From an uncultured bacterium (GTDB taxonomy: Bacteria; Myxococcota_A; Bradymonadia; UBA7976; VGTA01): a stretch of DNA of 64,000 nucleotides. Under the pieces are notes generated by a model. The model saw nothing but the letters and a program-made list of their open reading frames with translations, had not been told where the DNA came from and did no database searches. Below, one piece after another: positions 8,111 to 17,238 of the stretch (position 1 is its first letter; the number at the start of each line of letters is the position of its first letter). The stretch is from the NCBI GenBank assembly GCA_943788935.1, contig CALSSE010000017.1, forward strand, positions 482,001 through 546,000, given 5' to 3'. The position numbers and the translations under genes were made by a program.

Positions 8111-11100
8111 TCAGTAAATACCTCTCTGTCGCCCAAGGCCTTGGCCTGCGTAGACGTTCATGGCTTTGCGCATGAAGTATGGTACCTGCGTGTAATCTCT
8201 TAGTTTGATGCACGCTCGGTTCGCTTCACAAACACAGTCAGTGCTATCTTGAGCATTACAGCCAGGTCGTCCCTCTTCAGCAACGCCACCACTCTCTGTA
8301 ATAGAGAAGAGCGTAGGGTCCCATTTAACAATCGCCCGACCGCTTACTGGGCTGATCACAGGGATATACCAGTCTGGCTCGCCATCACCGTTTACGTCAG
8401 GACCATCGGTGGTCTCATAGGCTTTAACGAGAAGGTCATTGGCGTATTCGAGAACACGAGCGCCAATACCACGATGAACTTCACGCCCAAAGATGACTTC
8501 TTTACCAAAGGAGCGAGCGATGTAGCTCTTTCCTTCTGGGTTATGGAATTCGATACGGTTTTGGAAGCCCGGATCAGCGTCATAGCCGAGCTCATAGATA
8601 CGCATCATGTCTTTCCATTCTTGCTTGTTGTTCTCAGGGAGATACATAAGTGTCCAAGCGATGAGGAATTTCTGCTGCTCCCAACCGACTTGTGGGTCGA
8701 GAACGACAGTAAATCCACCGGTTGATCCACCGAACTGGTCTGGGTTCTCATTACCGAAACTATCGCAGAAGACTGAGTTACTGCCTGGGAAGCATGAGCG
8801 AGGCTCACTACCCCACCAAGAGGTCCATGCGATTGGAGTGGTTGGGAATCCATCAGCATCTAGGGCGACGTTTCCATCACGATCAGACAGGAGACGAGGA
8901 CCCTTGATATCATCATCACCGGTGAGGTTATTAGCTAACCAGCGGCGATAGCCATCAGGGAAGAGGTCCGCCATAGAGATACTGCGGAAACGTCCATCAA
9001 CAAACTCTGAGCGGTCAGATGAGATGAAGTTGTCTACTGACTCGGTCATCAACATCGCGGAGTAGATCTTATCGTAGTAAGAACCGGCGTTGAGGGTGTA
9101 GTAAGAGTCAAACTCACCCTGGTCATCAGCGAGGCGATTCTCGATAGGTCGACCACCGATGCCGACAGTCTCATAGAGTCCCTGTGCGCCATTAGGAATA
9201 TTAAGCGCAGTCGGCTCATCCTCTAGTCCAGTAGCGTCTAACTGTGAGCGGAGGACTAAGGTCTCTGGGTCGAGGAAGTGTGGTCCTGACTCAGGGCGAG
9301 CGAGCTGACGAGTAAAGTGATCGAAGGCGATGCCAGATGCGATGAGGTTTAGGTCAAAGAAGTCATCCGCTAGGGCATACCAGAAGTCATCAAAGTTGTA
9401 ACCGAGGTTGAGAGTGAAGTCTCGATAGATGCTCTTGAGGAGACCGAGGCCCTTAGCGCCATCACGCATTTTACCGTTATAACGTCCAAGAGCACGTCCT
9501 GCAGCGCTACGGATCGAGAAGGTCATACGTCCACGTCGATAGTTATCAAAGATGTGGTTGACCTCTTGCTGAGAGATGAAGAAATCGAAGAGCTCATAAG
9601 GATCAGCGCCGTTGTCGTGTCGATAGACGGCGAGGTTACCAAGGTCTGCCCATGAGTCAGTACCGAACCCATAAGGGACACGAATACGGTTGTCGCGGTC
9701 ATCGATTGCGTTACCGCCTTGGTAGAAGTTAGGGCCTTCACCTGCGTCGGTGTTCGGGAAGCGAAGCGCATCCCAGAAGCGGTAATCTACTCGCTGTTGC
9801 TTACAGGTTGAGTAAGAGCCGTTAACATTGACGATCAGACCGTCAAAAGTGGGCTCCCACTTCCCTTTGAGCTCTTCATCCCAATCGCTTGGCTTATAGG
9901 CTTCAATATCGATCTCTTGACAATCTTGAATGAGGTCATAGAAGTCGTTGAGGTGACTGTAGTGAAGCTCTACGTTGAACTGCCCGCCGGTGTTGATATC
10001 CCAGTCGAAACCGAGGATTCCACCGAATGAGTCCATCTTAGCGAGGATACCAAGGTCACGGTTAGTCCCTGACCCGAGCTTAAAGGAAGGATCTTGGTAT
10101 ACCGAGACCACGTCACCATAGAAGGCGCGGGCAGCAGCGAAGTCATAAGCGCCTAGACCGAGCATATCTTGGGTAGGCTCACCAGCATAATCCATAACTG
10201 AGGAGTGCATCCACATCCAGATCCCATTATCACGCTCTTCAGGGGTGACGGGGTCGAAATAACGTGGACCGATACAATCTTCACCATCGGGGCTGAGATC
10301 TGTACATTTCTCAGTGACGGCGCCGTTCTTTGTACGAAGCTGCCAATACTGTGGGCGATAGTTATAAGAGTCACTTGAGCTCACAAAGTTGTGTCGAAGC
10401 CCGATAGAGTGACCCATCTCGTGAACGACGACCGCGTAGTGTGCGCGGCGAGCGAGGTAACGACGCATCTTTTCGGCGCGCTCTTGCTGAACCGCCTCGT
10501 CATCACCAGAATTGAAGTTACCGAACTTCTTTTGGAGCATATCGCCCATGCTACCAAAGCTGTGTGGGGCAGGCGCCTCATGGAGGATGCATGAGCCACG
10601 CTCAGCGAGGGCTGCTTCCTTCATGTGCTTGAGCTGACGCATAAGCGCCGGATTACCACCACGGAGGAGTGAAGCGCGGTCGAGGACTGCGTCACTGATG
10701 GGTAAACCATCAACGCCCATCAATTGCTGAACCATAGGATCGAAGAGCTCGGCTTCAACCTCTGTGTTTTGAGCGTTCGCAGCGCGGCTCATGTATTTGA
10801 CCGCGTTGTGTGAAGGCGCTGAGATATGAGCCTTAACATTTTTGAGCTGACTGCGAACCTCCATGGCTCGGACGCGAAGCTCCTCGGGGAGAGGCTCTGC
10901 CATACGCTGTCGAGCTTGCTCGAAGGCTTCACCCTTCATAGGGATAGCGCCATCGGTCGCGAGGCCGATAATACGTCGATCACGCTCTTCTTTGGTCATC
11001 TTAGGGCTCATACCACCGGTGGTCGCGCGCTCAGCGGCGACTGCCCAGTTGCTGATGTATTGGCCTTCGGTGATCTGATCATCGGTGAGCTCGCCACCCA

Positions 11101-13006
11101 TGTATCGAAGGACATCGATGATCTTCTGTGACCAGAGATCATTAACGTGTCCCCAAACATTGATACTCGCTGAGACGCTCTCACCGGTAATGGGGTCGAT
11201 GGCGTCGGTCATGATTCCCCATGGAGATGGACTCTGAGGGATCTTCATGACGTTTACTTGGTGATAACGAAGGTCACCCATACGGACACTGCCCGAAGCG
11301 GAGCAGCTGTCGAAGAGATCATCACCGGGGATTGCGTTTTGGCATTGTAACGCGGTCACTCCATCGGGGAGACGCTTATCACCGCAGAAGGGGTGATCAT
11401 TCGCCTCGACGGGAGTGTGGCAGAGCACGACAACGGGCTTCATCATCGCTAAGGAGACGAGAGCATCGATCTCATCAAGGCCGCGTGATTCAGCGATCGC
11501 CTTGACTTGCGTCTCACATTCCTGTCGGCCAGCGTCGTCTTGTGGCCAACCCTTGGCAGAGAGACAAATCTTTGCTTCACGCATGAGCTCTTTGAGCGCT
11601 TCATTAAGATCTTGTTGACCAAAGTGAACTGGGTATTGACCAGCGCAGTCTTCATCGATCCCATCAGCAGCCTTATCTCCCTTGCTGCGAGCACACTCTG
11701 CATATTTAGCAGAGCGGACCGCCATACGCATGGCGGCGTCCCAGTCATTTGTCGCGTGCTCGGTTGGATCGTAGTATTCTAGATCACTGTCATTGGTGTA
11801 GTGCCAGATTACAGGTTTAACGGTACGATCTTGGTAAGGGAGTGTACACTTGTTGCTAAATGTATCACACTGTGAGCCGAAGCCCGCCTCTTCACAAGCG
11901 TCAGCGGTGCCGTCTTTGTCACCATCATAGTTCGCGTCATAGTTCGCGTTATCGGTCGTGGTGGTCTCGGGAGTATTACACTCGATCGCTCCGGTCATCG
12001 CCTCGAGATCAGTGTAGTAGTGGTGACGCTCCCAGATGTTGTAACGGTTGGAGAGTCGGCGCCATTGGGCGTCGGTCAGTCCGTAGTTACGCGCATAGCC
12101 AGTTCGCTCATTGTTGAAGATACCAAAAGCTGAGAATTTGTAGCCATCGACATAGCGAGGGGCGTAGTCATTAGCCTCAACTCGGCGGAAAGAGTGTCGA
12201 ATGGTGATCTCGACGGGGTTACAAGAAGCGACTGGGCCTGTACCGCTGAGGAAATCAGGGTCAAGGAAGCACGAGGGGAAGCTCTTGATACCCCAGCCAA
12301 AGCTGCTGAGGTCAATCTCTTCAGGCTTTACAAACGCCTTATTAGTGACATCGAAGTAACCGGTCTCGAAGTCAAAAACAGGGGCGTGGGGGTGGGTAGG
12401 ATCGGTGATGTCATACTTCATCGGCTCATAGACGAGGCCACCATAGATCCCGAGTAGGGAGAGGGTGTCAAAGTCATAAGAGTCGGTGTTTGTATTCCTT
12501 GACCAATCAACACGAATGTATTCACGCTCATACCAAGGACGGTCAGACATGTTTTCTTGACGAATATTTAGCTCTTCACCAGTGGTAGGGTTGTAAGCGT
12601 TGATCACGTCAAAATGACTCATAATCGGGAAAGCAACCGCAATTACACCATCTTGTACGCGCTCACGACCATCCTCGTTGATCCCACGACCATCGGAGTT
12701 ATCAATGCGCTCGTAAGAGATACGACCGATGAGCATATCCTCATTGATCTGCCACTTGATACGTGACATCGGTTGAGCATAAGTAGAAGTGAAAAGGCCA
12801 CCTTGTGAGGCGCCATAACCCACATCGATGAGGGTCCCTTGAGTCCAGAACTCAGGGTCATCGCTGGTGCTTTGGAAGTTTTCACCGATAAAGAATGATT
12901 TCTTGAGCGCGTAAGGCTGTACTCGATCTATGGGCGGACGCTCCTCAGCGCAACCACCCAATAAGACCAGGGCGAGCCCGGCGAATAATAAGTAGGCTCT
13001 CTTCAC
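8111..13006 (-). CDS. giant zinc-dependent metalloprotease lipoprotein (metzincin type)
   Basis: 1631 residues. The start is GTG at 13006 with a near-perfect Shine-Dalgarno (AAGGAGG, 6 bases away). A lipoprotein signal ends at Cys 19 (L-L-G-G-C), so the protein is tethered to the envelope or displayed outside. The catalytic site is H-E-M-G-H at residues 862-866, continuing S-I-G-L-R-H-N, i.e. HExxHxxGxxH with three zinc-binding His and the general-base Glu. A downstream S-S-V-M-D-Y supplies the Met-turn expected of metzincins. The family resembles bacterial zinc-dependent metalloproteases of the DUF5117/DUF4953 type. A short Asp-rich calcium-like loop (D-G-D-K-D-G) lies near residue 365. The likely role is digestion of extracellular or prey protein. 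It heads the envelope gene cluster. Confidence 0.8.
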   Translation of the reverse strand: MKRAYLLFAGLALVLLGGCAEERPPIDRVQPYALKKSFFIGENFQSTSDDPEFWTQGTLIDVGYGASQGGLFTSTYAQPMSRIKWQINEDMLIGRISYERIDNSDGRGINEDGRERVQDGVIAVAFPIMSHFDVINAYNPTTGEELNIRQENMSDRPWYEREYIRVDWSRNTNTDSYDFDTLSLLGIYGGLVYEPMKYDITDPTHPHAPVFDFETGYFDVTNKAFVKPEEIDLSSFGWGIKSFPSCFLDPDFLSGTGPVASCNPVEITIRHSFRRVEANDYAPRYVDGYKFSAFGIFNNERTGYARNYGLTDAQWRRLSNRYNIWERHHYYTDLEAMTGAIECNTPETTTTDNANYDANYDGDKDGTADACEEAGFGSQCDTFSNKCTLPYQDRTVKPVIWHYTNDSDLEYYDPTEHATNDWDAAMRMAVRSAKYAECARSKGDKAADGIDEDCAGQYPVHFGQQDLNEALKELMREAKICLSAKGWPQDDAGRQECETQVKAIAESRGLDEIDALVSLAMMKPVVVLCHTPVEANDHPFCGDKRLPDGVTALQCQNAIPGDDLFDSCSASGSVRMGDLRYHQVNVMKIPQSPSPWGIMTDAIDPITGESVSASINVWGHVNDLWSQKIIDVLRYMGGELTDDQITEGQYISNWAVAAERATTGGMSPKMTKEERDRRIIGLATDGAIPMKGEAFEQARQRMAEPLPEELRVRAMEVRSQLKNVKAHISAPSHNAVKYMSRAANAQNTEVEAELFDPMVQQLMGVDGLPISDAVLDRASLLRGGNPALMRQLKHMKEAALAERGSCILHEAPAPHSFGSMGDMLQKKFGNFNSGDDEAVQQERAEKMRRYLARRAHYAVVVHEMGHSIGLRHNFVSSSDSYNYRPQYWQLRTKNGAVTEKCTDLSPDGEDCIGPRYFDPVTPEERDNGIWMWMHSSVMDYAGEPTQDMLGLGAYDFAAARAFYGDVVSVYQDPSFKLGSGTNRDLGILAKMDSFGGILGFDWDINTGGQFNVELHYSHLNDFYDLIQDCQEIDIEAYKPSDWDEELKGKWEPTFDGLIVNVNGSYSTCKQQRVDYRFWDALRFPNTDAGEGPNFYQGGNAIDDRDNRIRVPYGFGTDSWADLGNLAVYRHDNGADPYELFDFFISQQEVNHIFDNYRRGRMTFSIRSAAGRALGRYNGKMRDGAKGLGLLKSIYRDFTLNLGYNFDDFWYALADDFFDLNLIASGIAFDHFTRQLARPESGPHFLDPETLVLRSQLDATGLEDEPTALNIPNGAQGLYETVGIGGRPIENRLADDQGEFDSYYTLNAGSYYDKIYSAMLMTESVDNFISSDRSEFVDGRFRSISMADLFPDGYRRWLANNLTGDDDIKGPRLLSDRDGNVALDADGFPTTPIAWTSWWGSEPRSCFPGSNSVFCDSFGNENPDQFGGSTGGFTVVLDPQVGWEQQKFLIAWTLMYLPENNKQEWKDMMRIYELGYDADPGFQNRIEFHNPEGKSYIARSFGKEVIFGREVHRGIGARVLEYANDLLVKAYETTDGPDVNGDGEPDWYIPVISPVSGRAIVKWDPTLFSITESGGVAEEGRPGCNAQDSTDCVCEANRACIKLRDYTQVPYFMRKAMNVYAGQGLGRQRGIY

Positions 13007-13128
13007 TGAGCACCTCCTTTGGATATGTGGAACATAGATTAAGTGAATAAATGAAAATAGAATTTAGGCAAAGTTAAGACTTGAGCAGCGAGTAATTTCA
13101 ATCGCTCAAGTGAAAGCAGGCTAGGCAT

Positions 13129-13158
13129 AAATGAGAAGAAGATAAATGAGAAGAAGAT
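13129..13158. repeat. 15-bp direct duplication in the 260-base gap before the metalloprotease
   Basis: AAATGAGAAGAAGAT occurs twice head to tail, with a degenerate third copy. The surrounding gap (13007-13266) presumably carries the metalloprotease promoter, since its Shine-Dalgarno is just inside it, but no clear -35/-10 pair could be fixed. Confidence 0.8.
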
Positions 13159-13266
13159 GAATGAGGAGGGGTGAGTATGTCGCGATGCTGATACGGTGTA
13201 CCTTGGCGATCATTTAGTTGAGCAATGAGGGTAAGCCCCTGTTGCTTGAGTGAATACACCTCTGTC

Positions 13267-14316
13267 TTATCCTTTCTTCTTCTTTTTCTTCTTCTTCTTA
13301 CTACTGTCATCGCTCTGAGCAACACGAAATACACCGAGGGTGAAGCGAAGGTCGACCATGAACATGGTGTTTCGGTTGAAGAATGGTTGGTAGTAGCTTG
13401 AGTTAGGGGCGAGCTGTGGGTTAAACGTGTTCGCCATAAAGGCGACTATGAGCCAGGAGGTCGGTTGGATGTCAATCTCAGAGCTATAGGAGATTAAGTA
13501 TCTCTTGTTAGTGGACTCCTGCGCAGAATAACTCACGCTGCTATCGTCTACACCGCGAGGGAAGAGATAGCTCTCAATGACAGAGACGCTCGTCGAGAAG
13601 AATAGCCAACTGAGAGGGAAATAATTGAAACTAAAACCGTGAGTGGTGACCCAAGGCGCATTACGGACGCCTGTATTAAGGAACTGAGCGCAATCGGCGG
13701 TGTCAGGAGTGGCCGCACAGGAGCCGATCCTTGGGGTCTCGATCTCTCCAGTAGTGTAACGGAAGTTGTTGTGGGCTACGTTGAATGAGTAGCTTACACT
13801 CCCCCATGAAGAGAGGGCTTGGATTAAGGCGATAGTGCCGTTAGCGGAAGCATTTAGAGTGTTCGCTTGAGAGAATAGAGAGGTAGGGAGACGAATACCG
13901 GCGCCAACAAAGGTAAGGAGACCGAAGTCATAACGATGTAGGAGATTACCGACTCTTAATGTGAGGTCGCTGACTCGAGTCTCGTTTTTATATGTTGTAT
14001 CGTCCTGCTGAGTCCATTGTCGGTCGATCCCTAATCGACCGGCGACGAACATGCGGGGGGTCATCCAATATCTGGGCGCCAAAACCATGCCAGTGTTCAC
14101 AAACGGATTATAGCTGAGATCTTGCGATCGGTCGATCGTCCCATAGCTTACCGAGTTACCTAGACTAAGACTAGACCCTCTAAAGTCTTGTACGGTGAGC
14201 TCTGCTTGAGCGATGCTTACACTCAAGAGACAGGTCAGGAGCGGTAGGGCTATTTGCGGTAGAGCCATTTTACAGGACCGAACCCCAAAGCTAAAAATCC
14301 GTAAATTAACACGCAT
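13267..14316 (-). CDS. outer-membrane barrel protein with poly-lysine tail
   Basis: 349 residues (333 if the second Met at 14268 is the start, which gives the better signal peptide, cleaved after A-Q-A). The mature protein is a run of amphipathic strands with Tyr/Phe/Trp and Gly, consistent with a 10-14-strand outer-membrane barrel. The middle contains three Cys (G-S-C-A-A, D-C-A-Q) likely in an external loop. The end is odd: after a typical strand (D-L-R-F-T-L-G-V-F) it carries S-D-D-S-S followed by nine Lys and a Gly. The poly-Lys tail may face the periplasm and bind peptidoglycan or a partner, or it may be a slippage product of an AAG/AAA tract. No family recognised. Confidence 0.55.
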   Translation of the reverse strand: MRVNLRIFSFGVRSCKMALPQIALPLLTCLLSVSIAQAELTVQDFRGSSLSLGNSVSYGTIDRSQDLSYNPFVNTGMVLAPRYWMTPRMFVAGRLGIDRQWTQQDDTTYKNETRVSDLTLRVGNLLHRYDFGLLTFVGAGIRLPTSLFSQANTLNASANGTIALIQALSSWGSVSYSFNVAHNNFRYTTGEIETPRIGSCAATPDTADCAQFLNTGVRNAPWVTTHGFSFNYFPLSWLFFSTSVSVIESYLFPRGVDDSSVSYSAQESTNKRYLISYSSEIDIQPTSWLIVAFMANTFNPQLAPNSSYYQPFFNRNTMFMVDLRFTLGVFRVAQSDDSSKKKKKKKKKG

Positions 14317-14437
14317 GAGAAACCTCTTTATCCGTTTAAGAGGTGAAAACTACCCGAGTCTAGATCGCTTGTCGAGTGTAAATGCTTGCACTCTTTAGGG
14401 TAATTTCAATCACGTCAATACCGCCTGAGGTAAGTGC

Positions 14438-16243
14438 TTAATAAGTATGGTTAAATTTATTGCCGTCGTCTCGTTCTATAGCGATTAGCGTGGGACGGGG
14501 AGGACGATCTGATCGAAAATCAGGCCATCGAGTAGTGGGTAGAGACCAAGAAGAGCCCTCTCCGGGATGTTGAATCGCTAAGAATAGTGTGTAGCCATCA
14601 GGTGTAAAACAAGGGCCACAGGGTTCGGAGCCTGAAGGGACAGTACAGAAGCGAATCGCCTGCCCCCTTTTATCACCATCAACAGGACATCTCCAAAGCC
14701 CATTACCAAAGCTCTCTTTAGCGCTAGCTTTGGCGTCAGCGGTCACCCAAAAGCCTCCTTCTTGATCAAAAGCGCCATTATCTGGATTCTTGATCCAACC
14801 TTCGCCGCGTTGCGTCCCTCCCTCTTGACTAGGACCGCCGAGGACTAATGGAGTCCACTCCATCCCTCTAGCGCCATGATCATTACCCAGGGGGGTGAGC
14901 TCCAAAATATGCCCATAGAGGTTGGGCGCTCGATGGCAAGCGGGAGTGACTTGACGACGACTCTTGCTCTGGGTGAGCATAACATACACTTTACCTGTCT
15001 TAGGGCTAATCTCTACATCTTCAGGACGGTCGAGAGGTGTCGCACCTACTAATCGAGCTGCGCGGCGGGTATCGATAAGGATATCTCCTTGACTCTGAAA
15101 ACCACTCTCTGATGTGAGGACTCCCTCTCCATAGATAAGCGGTCGCCACTCAAGCTCTCCAGATTCCTTAAAATGAGCGACTGAGAGTGTTCCTTCATCG
15201 AGTAAACCCCATCCTGCTTTAGGATCCTCAGGATGATAAGGCTTAGCGCTAACGAATCGGTAGAGGAACTCCCCCTCTTGATCATCTCCCGAATAGATGA
15301 CAACTCGTCCATCTTTGGTGAGGGTACAGGTTGCACATTCATGCTTAAATCTACCCAAGGCTGTTCGCTTAACAGGAGCACGTTGGGGGTCATAAGGATC
15401 TAATTCTACCACCCACCCAAAGCGGTTCGGCTCATGGGGCTCTCGATTAATATGAAAGCGATCATCCACGAGATGCCACGGATGGCGACTAGATTGATCA
15501 GCGATATCCATGAGGCGGTGGCTCTCGGCTTCATCACCCTCTAACCGACCATAGAACCCTTGATTGATATTCTCCTCAGCGATGAGGGTCGTCCCCCAAG
15601 GTGTTTGGCCTCCAGCACAGTTTGAGAATGTCCCAATCACTTGAGTCCCCGTGGGGTCTGCGCTGGTCTGAAGTCGCGGATGACCGGCGGCAGGCCCGCT
15701 GATCTCGATGATAGGGCCGAGTGCAGAGAGCCTCCTCTGGTAAGGGCTCCCCCACACGACTTGCCACTCTCCAGAAACTCTGCTGACCTCGATAACGCTA
15801 TGCCCTACGGCAGCCATATCCACTTTAATCTCTTCTGGAGAGAGATGTGGTGAGTGATCACTGTGTGCATGAGGGGTCATGAGGCTTGGATTTGTATATT
15901 CGTGATTGACGCTCAGTAAACCACGCAGCGCCCTGCCACTAGAGTCGCTTTCTAAGAGATGAAAAGCTATGAAATCATTGTTATAGCCAAAAGAGGCGAG
16001 CTGTTCATGGGCATAGTTGACCGGGAAAGTGAGTGTCTCCCCGTTGTCGAGTCGATCTCCCCAAGAGATCAACCTCGTCGCTTTATAGCCCTTAGGGATC
16101 AAGAGGTGTTCATTGGAGGATTGAGGCAGGGGGAGGGGGGCGTGTTGATAGTTAAACCCTATGACACCTAGCGCGCCTATAAATTGACGGCGACCGAGCT
16201 GACGATGTACCAATTCTCTGAGGTGTGGCGGTGAGGGAGGCAT
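14438..16243 (-). CDS. PhoX-like (DUF839) protein, Tat-exported
   Basis: 601 residues, ATG at 16243 preceded by AGGAG. The N-terminus has a twin-arginine signal (R-R-Q-F-I-G-A-L-G). Landmarks of the PhoX family include N-H-E-Y-T-N-P, N-C-A-G-G-Q-T-P-W-G-T-T-L, A-E-E-N, H-E-C-A-T, Y-S-G-D-D and, towards the end, R-P-E-D-V-E-I-S-P. PhoX enzymes are calcium/iron-dependent monoesterase phosphatases folded as a six-bladed propeller that act in the periplasm after Tat export with the metal bound. The family also includes members without proven phosphatase activity, so the substrate is uncertain. It lies 38 bases downstream of the PP2C gene and could share its transcript. No pho box was seen. Confidence 0.8.
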   Translation of the reverse strand: MPPSPPHLRELVHRQLGRRQFIGALGVIGFNYQHAPLPLPQSSNEHLLIPKGYKATRLISWGDRLDNGETLTFPVNYAHEQLASFGYNNDFIAFHLLESDSSGRALRGLLSVNHEYTNPSLMTPHAHSDHSPHLSPEEIKVDMAAVGHSVIEVSRVSGEWQVVWGSPYQRRLSALGPIIEISGPAAGHPRLQTSADPTGTQVIGTFSNCAGGQTPWGTTLIAEENINQGFYGRLEGDEAESHRLMDIADQSSRHPWHLVDDRFHINREPHEPNRFGWVVELDPYDPQRAPVKRTALGRFKHECATCTLTKDGRVVIYSGDDQEGEFLYRFVSAKPYHPEDPKAGWGLLDEGTLSVAHFKESGELEWRPLIYGEGVLTSESGFQSQGDILIDTRRAARLVGATPLDRPEDVEISPKTGKVYVMLTQSKSRRQVTPACHRAPNLYGHILELTPLGNDHGARGMEWTPLVLGGPSQEGGTQRGEGWIKNPDNGAFDQEGGFWVTADAKASAKESFGNGLWRCPVDGDKRGQAIRFCTVPSGSEPCGPCFTPDGYTLFLAIQHPGEGSSWSLPTTRWPDFRSDRPPRPTLIAIERDDGNKFNHTY

Positions 16244-16281
16244 ACTTCTCCTAGCTAGATAAAGTCGAGTCGCTGATGATC

Positions 16282-17079
16282 TTAGCCACCAAAGGTCGGG
16301 GTGTTCTCTTCTCGAGCGAGCAGGGTGATGACGCTGATATTATCAGTCCCCCCTGCGTCGTTAGCGTGAGCGATAAGCTGATGAGTCAGAGTGTGGAGGT
16401 CATGACTATAACGCTGAATCAATTCGCTGATCTTTTGATCAGAGATCAAATCGCTCAGTCCATCAGAGCACATCAAATAGAGGTCACCTTCGATGAGTTT
16501 ACTGCTCGCGATCTCCACTTCGACATCGATCTCTAAGCCGAGAGCCTTGACGATCACATTAGACCCCGCCTTTTCCATCGCTTCTTCAGGGGAGACCTTC
16601 AGCTTATAGATGAGGTGATTAAGTAGGGAATCATCGATGGTCAGCTGAACGAGCTGGCCACGACGATATCGATAGCAGCGGCTGTCGCCAACAGTGGCTA
16701 CGATCAGCTCATCTGAGGCCGATCTCATCGCCGCGACAGCGGTTGTCCCCATGCTGAAGTATTGGGGTTCAAGAACGCCTCGATTATAGATACGAACGTT
16801 GGCGACTCTCAGCGCATTGATGAGGGCGTTCTCTTCCACACAGCGAGCGAGGTCAGGCTCAAAGGGCCACACAAAATGAGGGTGTCCCTTTAACGCACCG
16901 AGCAGAGCTTTCATCTCTTCAACCGCCATCTGGCTAGCGACCTGTCCAGCGACGTGCCCCCCCATTCCATCAGCGATCATCCATGCCTGTTGGGCTGAGT
17001 TTACCCAATATGAGTCCTCATTGACTTGTCGCGCACGACCAACGTCACTGTGTCCAACTGCGATGAGACGATGTGGCAT
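16282..17079 (-). CDS. PP2C-family protein serine/threonine phosphatase
   Basis: 265 residues, the standard length for bacterial Stp/PrpC phosphatases. Motifs run in order: D-V-G-R-A-R-Q-V-N-E-D-S, I-A-D-G-M-G-G-H, G-D-S-R-C-Y-R, L-M-C-S-D-G-L-S-D and G-G-T-D-N-I-S-V. These supply the metal-coordinating aspartates of the Mn/Mg-dependent phosphatase fold. No signal peptide or membrane segment is seen, so it acts in the cytoplasm, removing phosphate from Ser/Thr residues placed by Hanks-type kinases. A kinase-like gene at 39364-41712 is in the window but appears catalytically dead, so the opposing kinase is probably elsewhere. Confidence 0.9.
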   Translation of the reverse strand: MPHRLIAVGHSDVGRARQVNEDSYWVNSAQQAWMIADGMGGHVAGQVASQMAVEEMKALLGALKGHPHFVWPFEPDLARCVEENALINALRVANVRIYNRGVLEPQYFSMGTTAVAAMRSASDELIVATVGDSRCYRYRRGQLVQLTIDDSLLNHLIYKLKVSPEEAMEKAGSNVIVKALGLEIDVEVEIASSKLIEGDLYLMCSDGLSDLISDQKISELIQRYSHDLHTLTHQLIAHANDAGGTDNISVITLLAREENTPTFGG

Positions 17080-17238
17080 ATAATCACATTCTGAAGTTCG
17101 GTTGAGGAAGCCTGCGAGCCTTGAGGGTCTTCAGGTCAGTTAATATCTTAGGGATCATCTTTAAAGATTCAAGCTGAGTATGTGTACATTATGTTTCGCT
17201 GATCATGACTGTCAACTCTCCCTTATCAAGATCAGCGA

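Noticed and set aside
8111..13006. Misassembled or split metalloprotease
   Set aside because: The frame is open for 1631 residues with a perfect ribosome site and a complete zinc site, so it is taken as one gene.
13098..13334. 78-residue Arg/Lys-rich minus-strand frame
   Set aside because: It overlaps the end of the barrel gene in another frame and reads the AAG-rich tract as Arg; a shadow, not a gene.
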